A stretch of 20,050 bases of DNA from NCBI GenBank assembly GCA_000437915.1, contig FR900977.1:1-20050 (forward strand), given 5' to 3'. Below are positions 14,209 through 20,050 of the stretch, piece after piece. The notes under the pieces are model-generated. The model did not search any database, was not told the DNA's origin, and saw nothing but the letters and a program-made list of their open reading frames with translations. Positions within the stretch are counted from its first letter, which is position 1; every line of letters starts with the position of its first letter. The translations under genes and the position numbers were made by a program. The DNA is from Subdoligranulum sp. CAG:314 (lineage in GTDB: Bacteria; Bacillota; Clostridia; Christensenellales; CAG-314).

Positions 14209-16641
14209 ATGCTGCAACTAAAAAACATTACAAAAACTTACGCGGAAAAAAGCGACGGCGAGGTAGCCGCGCTAAAAGGCATTTCCCTTGCTTTCCGCCC
14301 GAGCGAATTTGTTTCAATCCTCGGTCCGTCCGGCTGCGGCAAAACAACGCTGCTGAACATTATCGGCGGCTTGGACAGATATTCGGACGGCGACCTGCTT
14401 ATCAACGGCGTTTCCACCAAAACGTACAGGGACAAAGATTGGGATACCTACCGAAATCATAGCATCGGATTCGTATTTCAAAGCTACAATCTCATTCCCC
14501 ACCTGACGATTTTGGAAAACGTCGAGCTTTCCATGACGTTGGGCGGCGTACCTAAGGCTGACAGAAGAAAGCGCGCCAAAGAAGCGCTGATTCGCGTAGG
14601 CTTGAAGGAAAAACTCAATAAAAAACCCAATCAGCTGTCGGGCGGACAAATGCAGCGCGTTTCCATTGCCCGCGCAATCGTAAACAATCCCGCTATTATT
14701 CTTGCCGACGAACCGACGGGCGCCCTCGACAGCGAAACGAGTATTACCGTAATGGAGCTGCTCAAAGAAATATCCGAAACAAAGCTCGTCATTATGGTTA
14801 CGCACAACCCCGACCTTGCAGAAAAATATTCCGACCGTATTATCCGCATGCTTGACGGCGAAGTTACCGAGGACACCTCGCCTTTGAGCGACGACGAGCT
14901 TGCGGGCGAAGAAGCGCTGTTGCAGGCAAAGGCAAAGGCAAAGAGCGAACGTGAGACTGATGCCGAAAACGGCGTTGTCAAATATAAAAAGAAGCATTCG
15001 TCCATGTCTTTTCGGACGGCGCTCGCTTTGAGTGCAAAAAATCTGCTTTCCAAAAAAAGACGTACCGCAATCACGAGTATTGCCGCAAGCATCGGCATTA
15101 TCGGCATTGCCGTCATTTTATCCGTCAGCACGGGCTTGCAGAGCTATATCGACCAGACAATGCTTAACAGCGCGTCGTTTAACTATATATCAATCAGCGC
15201 CACCGTTTCTCAAATTCCCGATATTGGCAGTCAGGGCGGAGCGGGCGGCGACGCCGAAGGACTGGAAGAATATCCCGAAAACACCACGGGAATCTACCCC
15301 TACGAAGTCGAAAAGCTGGAACAAAAGAAACAAAAGCTCGACAAAGAATTTATAGACTACCTCGAAAATAAATGCGACGGACTTGTCATAGATATAGCCT
15401 ATTCGTACAGCGTCGATTTGAATATCATTACGAAATCGGGCGATAAATACATCTCCGTGAACAGCTCGAATTGGAACGAGGCGTTGAGCAATGCGGAATA
15501 TCTGCAAAACAGCTATACCGTGCTCGCCTCGGACGGGGTGACGGAAACGGGTATTCCAACGGCGATAAATGAGGTCGCTCTCGTCGTGGACAAATACAAC
15601 CGTCTGTCCACTTCGACGCTTGACGCTCTCGGCATAGCTTACGACAAAACGCTTTCCCAAATCGACTATACGGAGCTGATCGGAAAGGAGTTCCGCATTG
15701 TGTTTAACGACGGTTGGTACACTCCCGTGCAATCGGGAGATATTACGCTCTATCAGCCTGCAAACTCTGCCAACTATCAGGCGGCTTATGAAAATGAAAA
15801 CGGCATGACCGTTAAAATCGTCAGCGTCCTTCGCGAACGGGAGGATGCGGCGGCGTCCTGGCTATCGGAAGGCATCGCATATTCTCCCGCGCTGACGGAG
15901 CAGGTTTTAGCCGCAAACAAAACTTCGGCAGTTGCGTCGGCGCAAGCGGAAAATACGGAAATCGACGTTACGACAGGCAAAGCGTTCGGCGACGGTTCGG
16001 GAACGGGCTTCCCCGGTATGGGTACGCAGACCTTAACTTATGAGACCGCTTTGGAAACACTCGGTTATACGCAGACGCCGTCGTCCATTCTCATCTATCC
16101 CACCGACGTAGACAACAGGGAGTTGATTATCGGCTATCTCGACGCATGGAACGAAGTCAACGAGGGAACGGACGCTGCCATAGACTATATGGATATGTCC
16201 TCTACGATGACCTCGATGCTCGGTTCCGTTGTAAAAATAGTAACCTATGTGCTTGTGGCTTTTTCCGTAACTTCGCTGATTATATCTTCGATTATGATTG
16301 CGATTATCATATACGCATCCGTCATCGAGCGGACAAAGGAAATCGGCGTGTTGCGCTCGATCGGCGCACGAAAAAAGGATATAGGGCGCGTATTCAAAGC
16401 GGAAGCCGTCCTGCTCGGCGTGGTTTCCGGATTGATAGCAATTTTGACAACATTGGTAATCAATGTTGTGATAAACGCCATACTCGCAAGTCTGGTCGGT
16501 GTATCCACAATCGCAAGCCTTTCCGCTCTTACGGCAATCGGACTGATTGCGTTGAGTGCGATACTGCTGCTTATCGCAAGCCTGATTCCCGCGCGCATGG
16601 CAGCGAAAAAGGAACCCGCCGTCGCCCTGCGCACGGAATAA
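14209..16641 (+). CDS. MacB-like ABC transporter, ATPase-permease fusion, paired with two-component system
   Basis: An 810-residue membrane protein. Residues 1-225 form the ATPase: Walker A GPSGCGKT (39-46), Q91, signature LSGGQ (143-147), D167-E168 and switch H199. A charged Ala/Lys/Glu linker (about 230-260) leads to a transmembrane helix at about 287-308 (SIAASIGIIGIAVILSV). Next come an extracytoplasmic domain of roughly 360 residues and three C-terminal helices with the FtsX/MacB motif KEIGVLRSIGARKKDIG. The family couples ATP hydrolysis to periplasmic or surface events such as peptide extrusion or antimicrobial-peptide resistance. AAGGAG lies 8 nt before the ATG. The divergent response regulator and short-loop kinase suggest it is both target and sensor partner of that system. 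Substrate unknown. Confidence 0.94.
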   Translation: MLQLKNITKTYAEKSDGEVAALKGISLAFRPSEFVSILGPSGCGKTTLLNIIGGLDRYSDGDLLINGVSTKTYRDKDWDTYRNHSIGFVFQSYNLIPHLTILENVELSMTLGGVPKADRRKRAKEALIRVGLKEKLNKKPNQLSGGQMQRVSIARAIVNNPAIILADEPTGALDSETSITVMELLKEISETKLVIMVTHNPDLAEKYSDRIIRMLDGEVTEDTSPLSDDELAGEEALLQAKAKAKSERETDAENGVVKYKKKHSSMSFRTALALSAKNLLSKKRRTAITSIAASIGIIGIAVILSVSTGLQSYIDQTMLNSASFNYISISATVSQIPDIGSQGGAGGDAEGLEEYPENTTGIYPYEVEKLEQKKQKLDKEFIDYLENKCDGLVIDIAYSYSVDLNIITKSGDKYISVNSSNWNEALSNAEYLQNSYTVLASDGVTETGIPTAINEVALVVDKYNRLSTSTLDALGIAYDKTLSQIDYTELIGKEFRIVFNDGWYTPVQSGDITLYQPANSANYQAAYENENGMTVKIVSVLREREDAAASWLSEGIAYSPALTEQVLAANKTSAVASAQAENTEIDVTTGKAFGDGSGTGFPGMGTQTLTYETALETLGYTQTPSSILIYPTDVDNRELIIGYLDAWNEVNEGTDAAIDYMDMSSTMTSMLGSVVKIVTYVLVAFSVTSLIISSIMIAIIIYASVIERTKEIGVLRSIGARKKDIGRVFKAEAVLLGVVSGLIAILTTLVINVVINAILASLVGVSTIASLSALTAIGLIALSAILLLIASLIPARMAAKKEPAVALRTE

Positions 16642-16676
16642 AAAAATGCACAAATCGCAATGATTTGTGCATTTTT
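16642..16676. terminator. bidirectional terminator after ABC transporter gene
   Basis: A perfect 15-bp stem (16642-16656 with 16662-16676, 5-nt loop) ends in five T on the plus strand and at least five U on the minus strand. It ends the transporter mRNA and would also have ended the opposing tRNA-Thr transcript. Confidence 0.92.
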
Positions 16677-16679
16677 ATG

Positions 16680-16727
16680 TGGAGCTGTTAGCGGGATTTG
16701 AACCCGCGACCTCGTCCTTACCAAGGA
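16680..16727 (-). other. 3' half of tRNA-Thr(GGT): element attachment site
   Basis: The minus strand carries the 3' part of a tRNA gene: the anticodon loop TTGGTAA (anticodon GGT, threonine), the 3' anticodon strand GGACG, the T-arm CGGGTTCAAATCCCG, the acceptor strand AACAGC and an encoded CCA (16680-16682). Upstream, the 5' anticodon strand should read CGTCC but the match stops at 16728; the D-arm and 5' acceptor strand are missing. This is how a chromosome-element junction looks when a tyrosine recombinase inserts in the anticodon loop. The near-palindrome TCCTT-ACC-AAGGA (16715-16727) is the probable crossover core. A complete tRNA-Thr should exist at the other end of the element, beyond this window. 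Confidence 0.8.
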
Positions 16728-16779
16728 GCGGAGTCGAAACACGGAAAAGGAAAAATAGACCACAACATACAGAAAAAGT

Positions 16780-16990
16780 GTTTGCTATAAAACACAAGAT
16801 ATGGTATGAAATCTTCTATTTAAGGAAAAACACGGAGCAATAGCAAACACCCCTAAAACGGCAATTTGTTTGCTACCGTTTGCTATTTTTCCGTTTTAGA
16901 GCGTTTTAGGCAGTCAAAAACAGACTTTTTATAGGTAAAAACGGGGCAATTTTGCCCCGTTTTTTGGCTTGTTTTGAAACAATAGCAAAC
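16780..16990. repeat. five GTTTGCTA repeats, probable integrase arm sites
   Basis: The 8-mer GTTTGCTA, usually followed by T, occurs at 16780-16788, 16868-16875 and 16878-16886 in plus orientation. It occurs as ATAGCAAAC at 16840-16848 and 16982-16990. The two central copies are one helical turn apart (10 bp). A partial copy, TTTGCTA, overlaps the integrase stop codon (17052-17058). All lie between the attachment core and the integrase gene, where lambda and Tn916 integrases have their arm-type sites. Confidence 0.75.
16937..16965. terminator. strong bidirectional hairpin terminator
   Basis: ACGGGGCAA (16941-16949) pairs with TTGCCCCGT (16952-16960) and is extended by A/T pairs. It is followed by T5 on the plus strand and U5 on the minus strand. 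It separates integrase transcription from the chromosome. Confidence 0.75.
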
Positions 16991-17015
16991 AACTTCATCC
17001 CTTTTTAATATGATG

Positions 17016-17045
17016 AAAGCCACCGCCTTAACTGGCGATGGCTTT
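17016..17045 (-). terminator. hairpin just after integrase stop
   Basis: A 12-bp stem with one mismatch (AAAGCCACCGCC, 17016-17027, with 17034-17045) begins 11 nt after the integrase stop. On the minus strand only a short U-run follows, so it may be an mRNA 3' protecting hairpin rather than an efficient terminator. Confidence 0.4.
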
Positions 17046-17055
17046 TACTTATTTG

Positions 17056-18165
17056 CTACATTTCAAAATCTTTTGTTCGTCGCGGTTTCGGATGGTCGTC
17101 GTCCATGGCTTCCATAAGTTCGTCCAAAGTGGATACGCCATACTCGTCCATAAGCCGCGCTACATTTTGCAGGAATTGGTCGCCGTGGCTTTCTTCGTTT
17201 TCGTCTGAAATCGTCGCAGAGGGTTTTTCAGACGGTTGTGCCACCGTAACTTGTTGCTCGCTTGGAGCATATCGCTTGTCAAACACATCGACTGCTTTCT
17301 GCAAATATTTATTTGTCGTGGCAGTGTTGTAAATCATCGTCGTCTCCACCTTTTTATGCCCCATGAGCGTTTGAATGACTTTCGGGTTTTCCTGCGCTTC
17401 AAAGAGCGTATTGGAAAAGGTATGTCGCAACTTATAAAAATGAATGCCCGCATCTTCTAATCCGTGCTTTTTCAAAAGTCGCATAAACATTGTCCGTGTG
17501 CCGTGGTAGGAACGCATTCCTCCATTGTTGTTTGCAAAGATAAAATCGTCAGCTTTGCTCACGGGGGCTTTGGTCATCAGCTCCTGCATTACGCGCAGTT
17601 TTTTCCATTCTTTCAATGCTTCGACAAGTAAATCCGGAATAGGCAGAACGCGCACGCTGCCTGCCGTCTTTGTCTTACCGACGACGTATTCCCGCTTGGT
17701 AATGTTTCCGTTTTCGTCAAAGGTCGGCTCTACCGTCTGTGCGCGGACGACGGAAAGCGTCTTGTTCTTTTCATCGAAGTCTTTCCATTTGAGAGCAAGC
17801 ACTTCTCCGATGCGCAAGCCTGCAAACATAGAAGTCAGGCAAAGCGGTTTGAACAGTACGCTTGTACCGATTGCCTGTAAAAAGCGGTCGCGCAGTTCTT
17901 CGGGAATTGCTTTGTATTCCTGTTCTTCAGCGGCGTCTTTTGTCTTTCGTTCCCGCGATTGCAGGCGCACTTTGTTCACGGGGTTCTTGTCTATGATTTC
18001 CTCATCGATACAGTATTCAAAATATTGTTCGAGCTGATACTTGATATGCTTGACTGTATCGAGCGCATAGCCGTTATCGAGCATACCTCCGAGAAAATCC
18101 TGCAACAGATTAGATATTCTGCGGCAAGTAATTCCCCATATATGGGTAAATATATCGTTTCGCAT
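17056..18165 (-). CDS. int: tyrosine recombinase/integrase, C-terminal fragment (frameshifted)
   Basis: This 369-residue frame holds the second half of the core-binding domain and the whole catalytic domain of a Tn916/lambda-type integrase. Only the part from about 18114 downwards (SNLLQDFLGG onward) is homologous; the first 17 residues are out-of-frame translation of the N-terminal half, and the ATG at 18165 has no ribosome binding site. Catalytic residues in this numbering are R118 in GLRIGEVLAL, K166, R247 in YKLRHTF, H270 in LMGHKKVETT and nucleophile Y279 in MIYNT. The box II histidine is replaced by Tyr (Y244). A long acidic tail of about 80 residues follows. The N-terminal half is in another frame (18110-18472); the two join around 18112-18118. 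Alone, this fragment should lack arm binding and part of the core-binding clamp. Confidence 0.85.
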   Translation of the reverse strand: MRNDIFTHIWGITCRRISNLLQDFLGGMLDNGYALDTVKHIKYQLEQYFEYCIDEEIIDKNPVNKVRLQSRERKTKDAAEEQEYKAIPEELRDRFLQAIGTSVLFKPLCLTSMFAGLRIGEVLALKWKDFDEKNKTLSVVRAQTVEPTFDENGNITKREYVVGKTKTAGSVRVLPIPDLLVEALKEWKKLRVMQELMTKAPVSKADDFIFANNNGGMRSYHGTRTMFMRLLKKHGLEDAGIHFYKLRHTFSNTLFEAQENPKVIQTLMGHKKVETTMIYNTATTNKYLQKAVDVFDKRYAPSEQQVTVAQPSEKPSATISDENEESHGDQFLQNVARLMDEYGVSTLDELMEAMDDDHPKPRRTKDFEM

Positions 18166-18472
18166 TCACTATGTACCGCTCAAATGTGCGCGGCGCGATT
18201 GTTCGCTTTTTGTACTTCATCAGCCAAAATTGCATATGATTTTGGAGCGACATATCCTGTTGTATCAACTGTTTGCGGGCGCCGTTTTTGGGAAGATAAG
18301 GGGCGAGGTTGGCAATGGCTTCCGCACGCGTTTTGCCTGAAACGGCTTTGCGTATCTGTTTGCCGTTTTCATCATAGCCGATTGTCGCCTGCGCCACCCA
18401 AAGTCCTCGCTTGTTTTTATAAACGCTGCCTTCGTTGTTTGCACGTTTTGATGTGGCTTTTTTACGCGGCAT
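18110..18472 (-). CDS. int: tyrosine recombinase/integrase, N-terminal fragment (frameshifted)
   Basis: This 120-residue piece is the N-terminal half of the integrase. It has a basic start (MPRKKATSKRANNEGSVYK) and an AP2-like arm-binding beta-sheet (GLWVAQATIGYDENGKQIRK, then SGKTRAEAIANL). The first SAM-like core-binding helices follow (LQNHMQFWLMKYKKRTIAPR, then YIYPYMGNYLPQNI), and it stops abruptly at TAA 18110-18112. The continuation is in the frame used by the 17056-18165 ORF, so the gene has lost 2 or gained 1 nucleotide near 18112-18118; the dinucleotide repeat ATCTCT reduced to ATCT would explain it. AGGAGG lies 8 nt before the ATG at 18472, better than the in-frame start at 18496. 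It overlaps the excisionase-like gene by 11 bp. Confidence 0.82.
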   Translation of the reverse strand: MPRKKATSKRANNEGSVYKNKRGLWVAQATIGYDENGKQIRKAVSGKTRAEAIANLAPYLPKNGARKQLIQQDMSLQNHMQFWLMKYKKRTIAPRTFERYIVNAKRYIYPYMGNYLPQNI

Positions 18473-18737
18473 AATTGTTGCCTCCTGCGTTTTCACTTAT
18501 CTGCCATGCGACAAAATTGAGTATGCTCACGACCTGTCTTTTTCCGACTTTGGTAACGGGAAAACGCCGGCTGCGCATAAGTGCCCGTACATTGTCCCTG
18601 CCTAACCCCGTAAGTTTGATGATGTCATCGCAATCGAGAAAACTCTTTCCGAACTGTGCGGAAAGCCGTTTTACCTCGTCTGCAATGAGCTGCTCAATGT
18701 TGACTGCCGAATTGTTGCTGTAAATTCTCAAATACAC
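18462..18737 (-). CDS. excisionase-like helix-turn-helix protein
   Basis: A 91-residue protein, probably the directionality factor for the adjoining integrase. The middle has a MerR/AlpA-type winged-helix signature: SFLDCDDIIKLTGLGRDNV, then ALMRSRRFPVTKVGKRQVVS, and FVAWQI at the end, typical of excisionases in clostridial elements. The start is a GTG; GGAGG lies 4 nt upstream, and the ATG that overlaps it by two bases leads to a stop within three codons. It begins 1 nt after the stop of the preceding small ORF and overlaps the integrase start by 11 bp, so the three genes are probably translated in a coupled series. An alternative role as a pure transcription regulator cannot be excluded. 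Confidence 0.85.
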   Translation of the reverse strand: MYLRIYSNNSAVNIEQLIADEVKRLSAQFGKSFLDCDDIIKLTGLGRDNVRALMRSRRFPVTKVGKRQVVSILNFVAWQISENAGGNNYAA

Positions 18738-18738
18738 A

Positions 18739-18966
18739 TTACCTCCATATCATATTATTTGTTGCAACAACGCCGCAACAAGTCCGTATCTGCGCCTGAA
18801 TTCGCTTGTAAACGACGGGAAATAACTCTTTGATTTCCTGACCGATGCGCGCAATGTAAGACTTACAATGGCATTTTTGCAAGCTATAAATTTCACCCTT
18901 CAAAAGACGGAAGCGGGTATCCCGCCTTGCCGTGAGAATGTAAGTGTGGCGCAAACTGCGTCTCAC
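18739..18966 (-). CDS. small unknown ORF upstream of excisionase gene
   Basis: A possible protein of 75 residues with a GTG start preceded by AGGATAAGAA. It is basic, rich in Arg/Lys and Cys (KCHCKSYIARI, RTCCGVV) and has no recognised domain. In its favour, the stop codon sits 1 nt from the excisionase start and the frame spans the whole gap. Against it, the composition is unusual and a second frame (about 40 codons from a TTG at about 19014) is open across its 5' half, so this could instead be leader sequence. I recall similar unannotated ORFs at this place in other clostridial elements, but cannot verify that. Confidence 0.4.
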   Translation of the reverse strand: MRRSLRHTYILTARRDTRFRLLKGEIYSLQKCHCKSYIARIGQEIKELFPVVYKRIQAQIRTCCGVVATNNMIWR

Positions 18967-19043
18967 TTCTTATCCTGTTCCAAAAAATAGGTCTTTTTGC
19001 TCCATTTTTGTTCAATCCGACTTCACCCCTCAACGTGTTGATT

Positions 19044-19301
19044 TTATCCTTCGTCCGTTTTATGAGATTGCCGCTTGCGGCTGCCCGTATAGATGATTAT
19101 GTTTCCGTTTTGCCGGTGCAAAGAGTTATAGCTTGGCGTGCGCCTGATTTGCCCGGACGCTTCCAACAAAGCAAGGTCGTCCTGTATCGTCCGTTCGCTT
19201 ACGCCGAACTCTTTTGCCATGACCGCCACGGTAAACCGCCGTCCGCTCCGCCTGCGGATGAACCGCAAAAGCCATCCTTGTCTTTCATCTCGTTTACTCA
19301 T
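19044..19301 (-). CDS. winged-helix regulator of the element (DeoR-like)
   Basis: An 85-residue, mostly single-domain DNA-binding protein. The helix-turn-helix reads VAVMAKEFGVSERTIQDDLA, followed by LLEASGQIRRTPSY, the usual wing of a DeoR/HTH_11 domain. The C-terminal tail is basic and could contact DNA. There is no effector domain, so it likely acts as a simple repressor or activator of the element. GGAGGTGA lies 4 nt upstream of the ATG, a strong site. The gene is preceded by a leader with a hairpin (19322-19349) and a palindrome (19383-19400), and followed by the small ORF-excisionase-integrase series, which it may control. Confidence 0.82.
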   Translation of the reverse strand: MSKRDERQGWLLRFIRRRSGRRFTVAVMAKEFGVSERTIQDDLALLEASGQIRRTPSYNSLHRQNGNIIIYTGSRKRQSHKTDEG

Positions 19302-19321
19302 AAATCACCTCCATGTAAAAG

Positions 19322-19349
19322 CCCCTCACTTATAAGGGAATAAGAGGGG
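19322..19349 (-). promoter_or_regulatory. leader hairpin before winged-helix gene
   Basis: CCCCTC (19322-19327) pairs with GAGGGG (19344-19349), with a further ATAAG-type pairing possible inside. It ends about 10 nt before the GGAGGTGA ribosome binding site and could modulate translation. Confidence 0.4.
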
Positions 19350-19382
19350 GTAAAAAGTTAGCCTGTTTTGGGTGTTTTAGCA

Positions 19383-19400
19383 AAAGTTTTACAAAACTTT
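19383..19400. promoter_or_regulatory. 18-bp palindrome, operator candidate
   Basis: AAAGTTTT-AC-AAAACTTT is a perfect inverted repeat with 8-bp arms and a 2-bp centre. It lies between the sigma-like gene's terminator and the winged-helix gene, a natural place for a dimeric repressor to bind. Confidence 0.45.
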
Positions 19401-19408
19401 CACAAACG

Positions 19409-19433
19409 AAAAATCAGCCCGATAATGGACTGA
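19409..19433 (-). terminator. terminator or attenuator after sigma-like gene
   Basis: Minus strand: TCAGTCC (19427-19433) pairs with GGGCTGA (19414-19420) around a 6-nt loop, one G-U pair, followed by UUUUU (19409-19413). It ends the sigma-like transcript or attenuates read-through into the excisionase-integrase series. Confidence 0.6.
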
Positions 19434-19465
19434 CTTTCCAATCTTTATTCAGTTTTGAGAAAAGT

Positions 19466-19490
19466 CCCCTCATAATATAGCCATAAGGGG
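19466..19490. promoter_or_regulatory. CCCCT/AGGGG inverted repeat
   Basis: CCCCT (19466-19470) and AGGGG (19486-19490) flank a 15-bp A/T-rich centre that on the minus strand contains TATATT, a possible -10. A related CCCCTATAA follows at 19504-19512. It may be a promoter-operator or a weak hairpin. Confidence 0.35.
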
Positions 19491-19532
19491 CGAAAAAATC
19501 GTACCCCTATAAAACAGAGCCGAAAATAGCTT

Positions 19533-20000
19533 TCAACAGCTTGACCTCTTTATCGTGCGCCAATTTATACTCTTGCAAGTTGGCTTCCGCTTTTTTAATA
19601 GGTTACGGACTGCGCCTTCGGTCACGTTCATACCTTTTGCAATCTCGGTTTTCTTTAGATGCAGGTATTTATGCCGAAAGTATGCGTCGGCTTGCCGATA
19701 GGTAAGTAAGGAAAAGATTTCCTGTTTCTTTTCGTCAATATTATGTCTGCGAAACTTTTCCTCTTTCCATTCAGATTTTTCTCGTTCTTTCTTATCGAGA
19801 ATATCTAAAATGTCTACGCTCTCGTCAGGAAATTCAAATCCGCTATCCAAAAGTTTGTCATAGGAAATATGCCGACGGGTTTCTTTGCGTTCAACTTTCT
19901 TTTCGTACTTTTCCAACTGTTCGAATGCTGCCGCAACTTCATCCGTCACTTCAATTTCTTCCGTATGCCCGTCGGCAAATTTATAAGTTATAAGTGGCAT
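19533..20000 (-). CDS. sigma-70 region-4-like regulator of the element, possibly frameshifted
   Basis: A 155-residue cytoplasmic protein resembling the small sigma-factor-like proteins encoded near the regulatory end of Tn916-like elements. The N-terminus MPLITYKFADGHTEEIEVTD is typical. The centre is a charged coiled region. The C-terminal part (about 103-137) is a region-4 helix-turn-helix: LTYRQADAYFRHKYLHLKKT, then EIAKGMNVTEGAVRNLLKK. After K137 the reading turns basic and unrelated (RKPTCKSINW). The -1 frame instead gives a heptad-like AEANLQEYKLAHDKEVKLLK tail ending at a stop at 19507, for a product of 164 residues. The switch point is an in-phase A-AAA-AAG (19590-19596). Hence either one A is missing or the tail is made by programmed frameshifting. 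AGGGGAAC precedes the ATG. Confidence 0.8.
   Translation of the reverse strand: MPLITYKFADGHTEEIEVTDEVAAAFEQLEKYEKKVERKETRRHISYDKLLDSGFEFPDESVDILDILDKKEREKSEWKEEKFRRHNIDEKKQEIFSLLTYRQADAYFRHKYLHLKKTEIAKGMNVTEGAVRNLLKKRKPTCKSINWRTIKRSSC
19590..19596 (-). other. possible -1 ribosomal slippery heptamer
   Basis: Minus strand A-AAA-AAG in the phase TTA-AAA-AAG of the sigma-like gene, the classical bacterial -1 slippage motif of dnaX and insertion sequences. A 5-bp stem, GCCAA (19580-19584) with TTGGC (19559-19563), starts 5 nt downstream. A simple one-base deletion in a run of seven A would look the same. Confidence 0.45.
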
Positions 20001-20024
20001 ATTGTTCCCCTAAAGTTTTCTTCT

Positions 20025-20030
20025 ATTATA
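20025..20030 (-). promoter_or_regulatory. -10 element of sigma-like gene
   Basis: Minus-strand TATAAT preceded by TGC (extended -10). The -35 would lie at 20048-20053, across the window edge. The predicted start is near 20018, about 18 nt before the ATG. Confidence 0.6.
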
Positions 20031-20050
20031 GCAAAATTATATTAATATTA

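Larger units (their letters stand above)
16728..20050. mobile_element. integrated element (Tn916-like module), left part
   Basis: From the broken tRNA-Thr to the window edge, the content is that of an integrative conjugative or mobilisable element. It has recombinase arm repeats, a tyrosine recombinase, an excisionase-like HTH protein, a winged-helix regulator and a sigma-70 region-4-like protein, all on the minus strand. Conjugation genes would lie beyond 20050. The integrase is split by a frameshift, so the copy may be locked in place. The far end is not visible, so size and type remain open. Confidence 0.8.

Noticed and set aside
8119..16641. Recent duplication of the two ABC transporter fusions
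   Set aside because: They share architecture and ATPase motifs, but the extracytoplasmic domains differ throughout.
16245..16763. 172-codon minus-strand frame across the tRNA-Thr fragment and the transporter gene
   Set aside because: The SRVQIPLTAP-type text comes from the tRNA T-arm and the rest is antisense to the ABC permease domain.
16780..16990. CRISPR array
   Set aside because: Repeats are only 8-9 bp, in both orientations and unevenly spaced, with no cas genes.

Overview
This looks like chromosome from an uncultured-type Firmicute of class Clostridia, probably from the gut. The evidence is strong AGGAGG-type ribosome binding sites, canonical sigma-A promoters, lipoprotein signals, a MacB-type ABC transporter with its own two-component system, and a Tn916-like integration module. 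I cannot name the genus from sequence alone.

Left part (1-8100), single-gene housekeeping and stress units. A tRNA-Ser(GGA) is followed by an aldo/keto reductase with two 4Fe-4S motifs and a CMD-cupin fusion protein, each with its own promoter. Next comes an operon of a small conserved-looking protein and the Y-family DNA polymerase DinB. Then follow a small XRE regulator, a membrane-anchored endonuclease/exonuclease/phosphatase protein, and two convergent lipoprotein genes that share a bidirectional terminator. The two lipoprotein promoters are strikingly alike.

Middle (8100-16680), transport and signalling. An 802-residue MacB-like ABC transporter fusion has a hairpin in its leader. It is followed by an AT-rich XRE regulator with a dyad over its ribosome binding site, about 290 bp of unexplained sequence, and a HAD hydrolase with a variant motif I. 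An OmpR-type response regulator and its histidine kinase are transcribed divergently from a second MacB-like ABC transporter of 810 residues. The kinase has only a very short extracytoplasmic loop. The divergent region carries GTAAAC repeats that are good candidates for the response regulator's binding sites, so the three genes look like one sense-and-export unit.

Right part (16680-20050), an integrated element running off the window. It begins at the 3' half of a tRNA-Thr(GGT) gene that is broken in the anticodon stem-loop. Next come five GTTTGCTA repeats that look like integrase arm sites, a tyrosine recombinase split by a frameshift, an excisionase-like helix-turn-helix protein, a small ORF, a winged-helix regulator, a leader full of dyads, and a sigma-70 region-4-like protein. 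The last has an in-phase A-AAA-AAG heptamer near its 3' end. Slipping -1 there would restore a much more family-like C-terminus.

The most interesting candidates are the possible -1 frameshift in the element's sigma-like regulator, the integrase arm-site array, the response regulator operators, the small DinB-linked protein, and the leader RNA of the second lipoprotein gene. No CRISPR array, rRNA or complete defence system was seen.
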